The position numbers and the translations under genes are program-made. Below the pieces are notes generated by a model. That model did not search any database. It was not told the DNA's origin and saw only the letters and a list, made by a program, of their open reading frames with translations. This document shows positions 30,173 to 37,229 of a stretch of DNA of 64,000 nt, one piece after another. The stretch covers positions 124,001 to 188,000 of the forward strand of contig NZ_LOPY01000019.1 of the NCBI RefSeq assembly GCF_001469895.1, given 5' to 3'. Every line of letters starts with the position of its first letter. Within the stretch, counting starts at the first letter, position 1. This stretch comes from Pseudoalteromonas sp. XI10. GTDB lineage: Bacteria; Pseudomonadota; Gammaproteobacteria; Enterobacterales; Alteromonadaceae.

Positions 30173-30865
30173 TTATAGCTCCTTGATTTTTATATTTTTA
30201 AACCACACTTTGTCACCATGGTCTTGAAGCCCAATATGACCTTGTTCAGCCGTTGCAAAGTTTTTCCAAGTTGCAAACTTACTGCCTTTAACAAGGGTGT
30301 TCCATGTTGTACTGCCAATCACAATGCTGGTGGTGCTAATACCGTTTTGCCAAACTTGTAAGTGGTTGTCTTGCATTTTAATGCGTACATGGTTCCAGCT
30401 ATTTGCTGGTTTGTGCGCCGCAACTGGCGCTGCAAATAAATCGTAAATTGACCCAGCTAAGTGCGAGTCAATTTCGGTATCTGGGTGTTCTTCGTTATCG
30501 ATGATTTGAATTTCAGGCGCATGAGAGTAAATCATCTGTCCTGTTTCATCAGCTAACACAAAAATACCGCTATTGCCTTTGGTAGAGATTTTCCAATCAA
30601 TCTGTAATTCAAAGTTTTGGTACTGTTTTTTAGTAAGCAGGTCGCCACCACCTTTGGTTAATGTCATAGCGCCATCTTCAACGACCCATGCAGGATTTAA
30701 AGATTCACTTTTAAAATTACGCCACTGCGACATATCTTTGCCATCAAATAATAACTGCCAACCAGCTTGCTTTTCTTGTTGTGTTAGCTGATTGTCAGCC
30801 GCATTAGCGAGTGCACAGCTACTAACGGTGAGCATTAAAGTCAGTGCTTTAAGAGATTTAAACAT
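30173..30865 (-). CDS. DUF1080 (3-keto-disaccharide hydrolase family) protein, exported
   Basis: A 230-residue protein with an N-terminal signal, possibly a lipoprotein (lipobox-like VSSC near residue 17). The DUF1080 jelly roll shows GWQLLFDGKDMSQWRNFKS, DLLTKKQYQNFELQIDWKISTKGNSGIFVLAD, HLAGSIYDLFA, WNHVRIKMQDNHLQVWQNG and GHIGLQDHGDKVWFKNIKI. The family includes periplasmic enzymes acting on 3-keto-glycosides or on the glycals made from them. One bp separates it from the GMC gene, so the two are tightly linked. Confidence 0.9.
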   Translation of the reverse strand: MFKSLKALTLMLTVSSCALANAADNQLTQQEKQAGWQLLFDGKDMSQWRNFKSESLNPAWVVEDGAMTLTKGGGDLLTKKQYQNFELQIDWKISTKGNSGIFVLADETGQMIYSHAPEIQIIDNEEHPDTEIDSHLAGSIYDLFAAPVAAHKPANSWNHVRIKMQDNHLQVWQNGISTTSIVIGSTTWNTLVKGSKFATWKNFATAEQGHIGLQDHGDKVWFKNIKIKEL

Positions 30866-30889
30866 AGTGTTCCTCGACGATTTACTTGC

Positions 30890-32110
30890 TTAAGACGCAC
30901 ATTTTTCGGTGCGTTTGTTGTTATTAATTACTAAATGCAACCCAATGAATGCGACGATTAAAACAATTGGGAAGATCAGTAGGTTTTGTAATACAGCCTG
31001 TCCGGCTAAAATTTCAATTTGTTCTGCGCTTGCGCCACTTGCCTGTGCCGTTGAGCGTGCCGTATCTATCCAGCTACCAATTACAGGGTTCCAGATGCTC
31101 ATAGCAAACATGCCTGCACCGCCCATTAACGACATACCCAGCGCCCCTGACTTTGGAATGTATTCTGCAACGCAGCCAAGCATGGTTGGCCAAAAGTAGG
31201 TAACGCCAAGTGCAAATAATATGGCCGCTATATAAATCATGCTGCCCTCGGCTTGGCTCATCATGAAGATACCTAAGCTTGCACAAATGGCAGAGCCAAG
31301 TAATACACCGGTAGGGTTGAGCTTATGCACAATAGGGCCTGCAAAGAAGCGACCAACTGCCATTAGGCCGGTGATCAAGGCTAACACCACCATAGGAGAG
31401 GCACCCGATGAACCTAAAATACGCTCAATCCATTGTTGTGTGCCAAATTCAGTGGTTGCGGTAAACGTCATGCAGGCAATTAAAAAGATGTATAACGGCG
31501 TAAATAAGTGGCGAATATTGCTGCTGGTAGAGTGAGTACGTGTATCAAAGCGTGGAAACTGCGCTTTGATCAGCATAGCGCCATAGATAACCGTAGGAAC
31601 TAAAATTAACGCTACTTGCCATTGCCAGTTTAAACCTGCTCCCGACATAAAATTCGACGCAAGTGCGCCAATCACAATGCCACCTGGGAACCAAACATGA
31701 AAACGGTTTAACATAGTGGTGGTGTTTTTAGGGTACATTTCTGCAATCAGTGGGTTACAGCCAGCTTCAACAGCGCCGTTGGCAAAACCAATTAAAAAGG
31801 TAGAAACCAGTAAGCCCCAAAAACCATCTGCGGTGATGGTTAAAACAAGGCCAAGTAAATGACAGATAAACGCTAACGCCACTAACTTCTTCGCGCCGAT
31901 GGCATTATAAATAATGCCGCCGACCATAGTCGCAACCGGAAAGCCTAAAAATGCCATGGCATTAACCCAGCCTAATTCGGTATCGGTTAGTCCAAATTCA
32001 CTGCCAAGTTGACCCAAAATACCAGCTCGAATGGCAAAGGTCATAGAGGTCACAATCAGTGCTATACAGCAAAGCCGAAAGACTATGCGGTTATAATTAT
32101 TGTTGTCCAT
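30890..32110 (-). CDS. MFS sugar transporter
   Basis: A 406-residue inner-membrane protein with 12 predicted helices, related to FucP-type sugar/H+ symporters (IRAGILGQLGSEFGLTDTELGWVNAMAFLGFPVATMVGGIIYNAIG; ANGAVEAGCNPLIAEMYPKNTTTMLNRFHVWFPGGIVIGAL). The NxxxP.(AG)xxP-like and N..H.(W/F) motifs match those of sugar-linked MFS members. In this operon it probably imports the keto-sugar or the monosaccharide released in the periplasm. Gaps are 24 bp to the DUF1080 gene and 33 bp to the preceding gene. Confidence 0.88.
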   Translation of the reverse strand: MDNNNYNRIVFRLCCIALIVTSMTFAIRAGILGQLGSEFGLTDTELGWVNAMAFLGFPVATMVGGIIYNAIGAKKLVALAFICHLLGLVLTITADGFWGLLVSTFLIGFANGAVEAGCNPLIAEMYPKNTTTMLNRFHVWFPGGIVIGALASNFMSGAGLNWQWQVALILVPTVIYGAMLIKAQFPRFDTRTHSTSSNIRHLFTPLYIFLIACMTFTATTEFGTQQWIERILGSSGASPMVVLALITGLMAVGRFFAGPIVHKLNPTGVLLGSAICASLGIFMMSQAEGSMIYIAAILFALGVTYFWPTMLGCVAEYIPKSGALGMSLMGGAGMFAMSIWNPVIGSWIDTARSTAQASGASAEQIEILAGQAVLQNLLIFPIVLIVAFIGLHLVINNNKRTEKCAS

Positions 32111-32143
32111 ATTGTGTGTCCTGTGTGTTCTATTGTTGTCGGT

Positions 32144-33196
32144 TTATAAACCTAAAATTCGATTATTACGCTCAGTGTTTGTTGTGCCACTGGCAAAATC
32201 GTCAAAGGCTTTGTCTGTTGGGTTTATTAAGTGTGCTTTAATAAACTCAGCGCCTTCTCTTGCCCCATCTTCTGGGTGCTTTAAGCAGCATTCCCATTCA
32301 AGTACAGCCCAACCATCAAAACCATATTGAGTTAACTTGCTGAAAATTTGCTTAAAATCTACTTGGCCATCTCCTAAAGAACGAAAACGCCCTGGTCGGT
32401 CTTGCCAGTTTTGAAACCCGCCATAAACACCTGAGCGGCCATTTGCGATAAATTCGGCATCTTTGACATGGAACGCCTTAATGCGCGAATGATAAATATC
32501 GATAAACGCTAAATAGTCGAGCTGTTGCAGTACGAAGTGGCTCGGATCATAAAGAATATTCACGCGTGGGTGATTATTGGTTGCCGCTAAAAAGCGCTCA
32601 AATGTCACACCATCATGTAGGTCTTCACCCGGATGCAATTCATAACATACGTCCACACCATGCTCGTCAAAGCAATCTAAAATAGGCAACCAACGCTTAG
32701 CTAGCTCACTAAAGCCTTGTTCAACAAGTCCTTGTGGACGCTGTGGCCACGGGTAAAAGGTATGCCATAAAAAAGAACCCGAGAACGTCGCATGGGTTGT
32801 TAAACCAAGGTTTTTACTTGCTTTAGCAGCCATCATCAGTTGCTCTGTTGCCCATTTTGTTCTCGCTGCAGGGTTGCCTTTTACATGCTCTGCGGCAAAG
32901 TTATCAAACATTTCATCGTACGCAGGGTGCACAGCAATTAACTGGCCTTGCAAATGTGTTGATAGCTCTGAAATTGTAAGTCCATATTCCATGGCAATAC
33001 CAGTGACTTCATCGCAGTATTGCTGGCTTTGAGCTGCTTTTTCTAAATCGAAAATTTCAGGGTTTGAGGTTGGTAATTGAATCGCTTTGTAACCTAAACC
33101 GCTTGCCCACTCGCATAAACCTTGAAAGCTATTGAACGGGGCTTGATCTGAAATAAACTGCGCCAAAAATATTGCTGGCCCTTTGATTTTATTCAT
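32144..33196 (-). CDS. Cytoplasmic xylose-isomerase-like TIM-barrel enzyme
   Basis: A 350-residue protein without a signal peptide. AIFLAQFISDQAPFNSFQGLCEWASGLGYKAIQLP starts the barrel; VDVCYELHPGEDLHDG, VNILYDPSHFVLQQLD, IKAFHVKDAEFIANG and DGWAVLEWECCLKHPEDGA give the Glu, Asp, His and Glu metal ligands. Family members pair with Gfo/Idh/MocA dehydrogenases in inositol and keto-sugar pathways. It follows the Gfo gene by 6 bp. A role as isomerase or lyase on a 3-keto-sugar is inferred from this pairing. Confidence 0.9.
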   Translation of the reverse strand: MNKIKGPAIFLAQFISDQAPFNSFQGLCEWASGLGYKAIQLPTSNPEIFDLEKAAQSQQYCDEVTGIAMEYGLTISELSTHLQGQLIAVHPAYDEMFDNFAAEHVKGNPAARTKWATEQLMMAAKASKNLGLTTHATFSGSFLWHTFYPWPQRPQGLVEQGFSELAKRWLPILDCFDEHGVDVCYELHPGEDLHDGVTFERFLAATNNHPRVNILYDPSHFVLQQLDYLAFIDIYHSRIKAFHVKDAEFIANGRSGVYGGFQNWQDRPGRFRSLGDGQVDFKQIFSKLTQYGFDGWAVLEWECCLKHPEDGAREGAEFIKAHLINPTDKAFDDFASGTTNTERNNRILGL

Positions 33197-33202
33197 TCTT
33201 TA

Positions 33203-34363
33203 TTATCCAATCTGTAATTTGTGCCATTTAGTATCTTGTTTAGCTGAAGCAACAACATGCTCAATAAACGCCATACCACGCACAGCCTCATTGATGCCTG
33301 GCACATCAAATGCTGAATTTGTTGCGTTATCGCCTTGCTTAAATGCATGGATCTGCGCTGCAAAATTGCTGTAAATGTTTGCAAATGCTTCAAGGTAGCC
33401 TTCTGGGTGACCGGCAGGGGCGCGCAGGGCATTTTGCGTGTCAGGGTGTAATTCACCTACGCCCGCTCTAAGTAATGTTGCGGCTTGATTGTGGCCTCGT
33501 AGCCATAAGCTATTTGGCTCAAGTTGCGACCATTCAAGACTGGCTTTATCGCCATAAATTCGCAGACGTAAGTTGTTTTCATCGCCAACAGCAATTTGGC
33601 TTGCCAGTAAAACGCCTTTACAACCATTATTGAATCTAAGTAGCACAGTGCCATCATCATCAAGGGCTCGGCCTTCAACTACATGGTTTAAATCGGCGCA
33701 AAGCTCGGTGATTTCGAGAGCAGATACATATTCGGCTAAGTTAGCTGCATGCACGCCAATATCGCCCATACAACAACTAATGCCAGCCTTACTGGTGTCT
33801 AAACGCCAGCTTGCTTGTTTTGAACCCTCGTCTTCACTTTGAGATAACCAACCTTGGGTGTACTCAACAATGACTTTACGTATGGTGCCGAGCTCGCCTG
33901 CTTTTACGCGATGCTTGGCTTCTTTGACCATAGGGTAACCGGTGTAAGTGTGGGTTAACCCATATAAAACCTGCTGCTTTGCAATGATGTTTTGTAATTG
34001 CTCTGCTTCTGCGAGAGTCAGTGTTGCAGGTTTATCTGAGAGCACATGAAAACCATGTTCAAGCGCCATTTTCGCGACCGGAAAATGCAAATGGTTTGGG
34101 GTGACAATAGCCACAAAATCAATGCGCTCATCCGCGGGTAACTTTGCTTCTTCGGTAAATAGCGTCTGGTAACTGTCGTAGCAACGGCTGCTATCAAGCC
34201 CAAGTAGTTCGCCAGTTGCTTTACATTTGTTTGCGTCTGAACTGAATGCACCTGCAACAAGCTCAATCATTCCGTCTAATCGCGCTGCAATTCGATGAAT
34301 AGCGCCAATGAAGGCACCATCGCCACCGCCTACCATTGCCATGCGGATCTTAGCTTTGCTCAT
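33203..34363 (-). CDS. Gfo/Idh/MocA-family oxidoreductase
   Basis: A 386-residue NAD(P)-dependent sugar dehydrogenase. [25 protein letters not shown] is the Rossmann motif; [42 protein letters not shown] has the family Lys (DKP); the C-terminal half includes [25 protein letters not shown] with the catalytic Asp-x-x-x-His. Cytoplasmic. In a keto-sugar pathway it would reduce the 3-keto group and restore a normal sugar. It is the first gene of the operon, 162 bp from the divergent AraC gene, with the conserved 39-bp element between them. Confidence 0.93.
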   Translation of the reverse strand: MSKAKIRMAMVGGGDGAFIGAIHRIAARLDGMIELVAGAFSSDANKCKATGELLGLDSSRCYDSYQTLFTEEAKLPADERIDFVAIVTPNHLHFPVAKMALEHGFHVLSDKPATLTLAEAEQLQNIIAKQQVLYGLTHTYTGYPMVKEAKHRVKAGELGTIRKVIVEYTQGWLSQSEDEGSKQASWRLDTSKAGISCCMGDIGVHAANLAEYVSALEITELCADLNHVVEGRALDDDGTVLLRFNNGCKGVLLASQIAVGDENNLRLRIYGDKASLEWSQLEPNSLWLRGHNQAATLLRAGVGELHPDTQNALRAPAGHPEGYLEAFANIYSNFAAQIHAFKQGDNATNSAFDVPGINEAVRGMAFIEHVVASAKQDTKWHKLQIG

Positions 34364-34444
34364 CTTAAGCGCTCCTAATTTAAATAGCGTTTGCTACTGT
34401 TAATATCATGTTATTGATAATAGGAAAGCTTAACCAATAAGCGC

Positions 34445-34483
34445 TAATAAAAATTCGGTTGACAATGAAACAAAATCGGCGTT
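34445..34483. promoter_or_regulatory. 39-bp bipartite regulatory element, copy 1 (sugar operon promoter)
   Basis: Read on the minus strand, AACGCCGATTTTGT is followed by 11 variable bases and CCGAATTTTTATTA. The same two 14-bp arms with the same 11-bp gap recur at 37043-37081 ahead of the TonB-dependent receptor gene. The CCGA cores repeat in the same orientation 21 bp apart, two helical turns, as for AraC-family operators. It is the likely site for the adjacent PAS-AraC regulator. Confidence 0.85.
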
Positions 34484-34525
34484 TAAAATATATAGGGCTG
34501 TTCTTTATTGAGACAAAATTAAGCG

Positions 34526-35251
34526 ATGGATATTCAAGAAATAATAAAAAAAGCTGGCGTAAATCAGCTAATTGCTGCATTTGATTTACTGCCAGATATC
34601 CTCTTTTGGGTAAAAGACACAGATAGTAGAATCTTGCATTGTAATCAGCATTTTATTGAGCATCAGGGTTATAAAACACTGGAGCAAATATTGCTAAAAA
34701 CAGACTTCGATTTTTCGCCAAAGCACCTCGCGTTTCAATACGTCAATGACGATAAACGAGTGATGGAAGGCTATATAGTGACTGACCGTTTAGAGCTCAA
34801 CCAAACCCAACAAGGTGAGCTTGGTTGGTTTTCTACATCAAAGCATGCTTTAAAAGATCACGATGGCAATGTGATTGGCACTTACGGAGTGACCCGACAT
34901 TTACAAAAAACCTCAAAAGCGCTTTCACATGTAAGGGCAATTGAAGAGCCGGTAAAATTTATTCGCGAGCATTATCATCGTCAGATTAGCATTGATGAAT
35001 TAGCAGAGCTTGCGCATTTGTCGGTAAGTGCTTTAGAGCGTCGTTTTAAAAAGCACTTAGCAAAAACACCTAATCAATTTATTAACGAAGTACGCCTCGA
35101 AAATGCCCGCAAGCTACTGATTGAAACGCAACTGCCCATTTCACAAGTGGCCTATCAGTGCGGGTTTTCTGAACCGAGTTACTTCAGTAAACAATTTCGG
35201 CGTTTGTTTGGCGAAATTCCCTCACAAATGCGCTCGCAATTAGGTGATTAA
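34526..35251 (+). CDS. PAS-AraC family transcriptional regulator
   Basis: A 241-residue protein with an N-terminal PAS domain (about 15-130: LLPDILFWVKDTDSRILHCNQHFIEHQGY...GELGWFSTSKHALKDHDGNVIGTYGVTRHL) and a C-terminal AraC DNA-binding domain with two helix-turn-helix motifs (ISIDELAELAHLSVSALERRFKKHL; ISQVAYQCGFSEPSYFSKQFRRLFGEIPSQMR). It is probably an activator that responds to a pathway intermediate held by the PAS domain. It is divergent from the seven-gene operon and converges with the kinase gene, overlapping it by 4 bp. There is no obvious ribosome-binding site. Confidence 0.93.
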   Translation: MDIQEIIKKAGVNQLIAAFDLLPDILFWVKDTDSRILHCNQHFIEHQGYKTLEQILLKTDFDFSPKHLAFQYVNDDKRVMEGYIVTDRLELNQTQQGELGWFSTSKHALKDHDGNVIGTYGVTRHLQKTSKALSHVRAIEEPVKFIREHYHRQISIDELAELAHLSVSALERRFKKHLAKTPNQFINEVRLENARKLLIETQLPISQVAYQCGFSEPSYFSKQFRRLFGEIPSQMRSQLGD

Positions 35252-36108
35252 ATTGCAGCTCTTGCCATTAAAATAGCCCCTTGCTCTGCACTGGCAAGGG
35301 CGGGGGTTAAATGCGCTTTACTGGCATCAGATAAGTAAAGCGTGATAGCACTAGCAATACCGCCCATCAAAGTAACGTTTTCAATAGCTTGTTTTTCAAA
35401 GTAAGTGATATAGCGGGTAATGTATGCGCACGCTTCATTGATTAATTGCTGACAAAAAGCATCGTCAGAATGGCTAAAAACGAGCGGCGCAAATTTGGCA
35501 AGCTCTGCAGGGCGCGCTGATATTAAACGCTGACTTAACGCTTGGCTTGAGTCGCAGTTAAGCTGGGTGAGTAGGGTATCTATTGCAGCTGAACTTTGCG
35601 CAACACCATCAAGCACTTCAAATGCTTTACGGCAAAGTTGTAAGCCTAACCAACCACCACTGGCACCATCGCTCAGTAATAATCCGTAACCACCTAATTC
35701 GCTAAATTGGTTTTGCTGCTGGTAGCCTGCGCAAAAGCCCGTACCAAGAATAATCACCGCACCATCATGGTGTTGATGTGCGCCTTTACAGGCAATCAGC
35801 ATATCTGTTGACAAGGTAAACTTAGCAAAAGGGTGCTGCCATTTGGTCATAGCTTGGTAAGCTGAGTCGATATTGGCACCGGCAAGTCCTGCATGCGCAT
35901 AAGTGTTTTTCAGCTCGCTTAAGGTAAGCCCTGCCTCACGAAAAGCAAGTTCAGTAGCGTGAAGTATTGATTCTTGGCTTTGTTGGCAGCTGGTGGCCAC
36001 GTTTGCTGAGCCACTTATGGCTTCGCTAAGTAGTGAGCCGTTTTCGTTTTCTAAACGAACTTTACACTTACTGCCGCCGCCATCAATACCTAAAAAATAC
36101 GTTGCCAT
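35248..36108 (-). CDS. BadF/BadG-type ATPase, probable N-acetylglucosamine/glucosamine-type sugar kinase
   Basis: A 286-residue ASKHA protein. YFLGIDGGGSKCKVRLENENG is the phosphate-1 motif, THAGLAGANID and ILGTGFCAGY are family blocks, GGYGLLLSDGASGGWLGLQLCRKAFEVLDG is a substrate-side block, and NVTLMGGIASAI is the adenosine motif. Homologues in Alteromonadales phosphorylate GlcNAc or glucosamine; the actual sugar here is unknown. Its gene is 2 bp downstream of cutC, so the two are co-transcribed. Confidence 0.88.
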   Translation of the reverse strand: MATYFLGIDGGGSKCKVRLENENGSLLSEAISGSANVATSCQQSQESILHATELAFREAGLTLSELKNTYAHAGLAGANIDSAYQAMTKWQHPFAKFTLSTDMLIACKGAHQHHDGAVIILGTGFCAGYQQQNQFSELGGYGLLLSDGASGGWLGLQLCRKAFEVLDGVAQSSAAIDTLLTQLNCDSSQALSQRLISARPAELAKFAPLVFSHSDDAFCQQLINEACAYITRYITYFEKQAIENVTLMGGIASAITLYLSDASKAHLTPALASAEQGAILMARAAI

Positions 36109-36110
36109 GC

Positions 36111-36839
36111 TTAATCCTTTGAAAGAAGCTTATTGATAGCCTCAGCATTAATCGAACCATTTTCGTTGTGCACGCATGAGTGTACATGCACAGCCGCCTT
36201 TGCTGAATGGTTTTTTATTAATTGCCAAAGTGTTGCCGCGTTTTCTAAAGTAACGCCACCACCCATAACAATTTCTATCTGATTAGCGCTGTGCACTAAG
36301 TATGTGTTGAGCTGATTTAGACCATCTGCAGCACTTTGACCGCTTTGCCATGGCGTGCCTGCTGTTAAGATGCGGTCAACTCCTAAGCTAATCAGTTTAT
36401 CAAGTGCGCTTAACGGGTTTGTAAGGGTATCGAATGCACGGTGAAAGGTCACCATCAGGCCATGCTGTTTGGCTGTGGCAACTAAAGAGCGGGTCACTTC
36501 TAAATCAAGTTCGCCGTGTTTAACTGCCCCAAATACCACGCCATGCGCTCCCGCATTCGCTGCCATTGTTATTTGTTTTTGCATTACGTTGTGACACTCA
36601 GCATTAACAAAAAAATTACCTGCTTCGGGGCGTATCATCACCACTAACTCTGCGCTATGAGTCAGGCTTTTTACAGCGCAATCAATTGCTTTAACACTTG
36701 GTGTTAGGCCACCTAGGTGTAAATTGCTGCACAATTCAAAGCGTTTTGCGCCTAAGTTACTAGCCACCGAAATGTTGTTAGTAAGCTGCTTAAAGCACCC
36801 TTCGTTTAGGCATACTTCAAGAAATTTACCATTGTTCAT
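36111..36839 (-). CDS. cutC: CutC-family TIM-barrel protein
   Basis: A 242-residue protein with the CutC signatures ASNLGAKRFELCSNLHLGGLTPS, VVMIRPEAGNFF, GAHGVVFGAVKHGELD, VTFHRAFDTL, VDRILTAGTPWQSGQSAADGL and EIVMGGGVTLENA. CutC was named for copper tolerance, but that role is doubtful in many bacteria. Here it is locked in an operon with a sugar kinase inside a sugar cluster, which favours a role in carbohydrate chemistry. Slightly divergent N-terminus (CLNEGCFKQLTNNISV). Confidence 0.93.
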   Translation of the reverse strand: MNNGKFLEVCLNEGCFKQLTNNISVASNLGAKRFELCSNLHLGGLTPSVKAIDCAVKSLTHSAELVVMIRPEAGNFFVNAECHNVMQKQITMAANAGAHGVVFGAVKHGELDLEVTRSLVATAKQHGLMVTFHRAFDTLTNPLSALDKLISLGVDRILTAGTPWQSGQSAADGLNQLNTYLVHSANQIEIVMGGGVTLENAATLWQLIKNHSAKAAVHVHSCVHNENGSINAEAINKLLSKD

Positions 36840-37042
36840 GGGCGTGTTTCTACCATATCTATTACACCTATTTTTTAGTTACTCAATTTGTGAGTGATTA
36901 GTAAATATATGAAATCGAAAATTCTTATTTATTATCAATATATTATATTTATTTTAAAGTTTGGTTTTCTGAGCCTGTTAACTCAAATTCGCTGAGCTTA
37001 ACTATAATTCAGAAAATCTAAAAATGAATATAAAATATTCCT

Positions 37043-37081
37043 AACGCCGATTTTGTCATATCTCTCACCGAATTTTTATTA
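37043..37081 (+). promoter_or_regulatory. 39-bp bipartite regulatory element, copy 2 (receptor promoter)
   Basis: AACGCCGATTTTGT, 11 variable bases, then CCGAATTTTTATTA: identical arms and spacing to the element at 34445-34483. CCGA at 37047 and 37068 are 21 bp apart in direct orientation. It lies about 150 bp before the receptor start. The orientation toward the receptor gene is the same as the other copy toward the sugar operon. Confidence 0.85.
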
Positions 37082-37118
37082 TCACTTTTTGACCACTCAC
37101 CCTATTCTGAATTTGAGT

Positions 37119-37133
37119 TTAACAAGCTGTTAA
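37119..37133. promoter_or_regulatory. Palindrome upstream of the receptor gene
   Basis: TTAACA and TGTTAA flank AGC, a 6-bp perfect inverted repeat. It partly overlaps one arm of the distant inverted pair at 36977-36990/37109-37123. It could be a second operator or a weak hairpin in the 5' leader. Confidence 0.35.
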
Positions 37134-37229
37134 CTACCAATAATCAGTTTAAAAACCGACAACAATAAATCGTTTTTGCAGGGGCTAAAGGCTCTTAAAC
37201 AAAAACAGAACACACAACTGGAGATAGGC

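Larger units (their letters stand above)
36840..37229. other. Divergent regulatory region between cutC and the TonB-dependent receptor
   Basis: 390 bp without a gene, AT-rich. It holds the second copy of the 39-bp element (37043-37081), an inverted pair GTTAACTCAAATTC (36977-36990) and GAATTTGAGTTTAAC (37109-37123), and the palindrome TTAACA-AGC-TGTTAA (37119-37133). Both cutC and receptor promoters must lie here. Confidence 0.6.

Noticed and set aside
36111-36839. CutC as evidence of a copper-resistance locus
   Set aside because: No copper ATPase, oxidase or metal regulator is nearby; the context is sugar metabolism.
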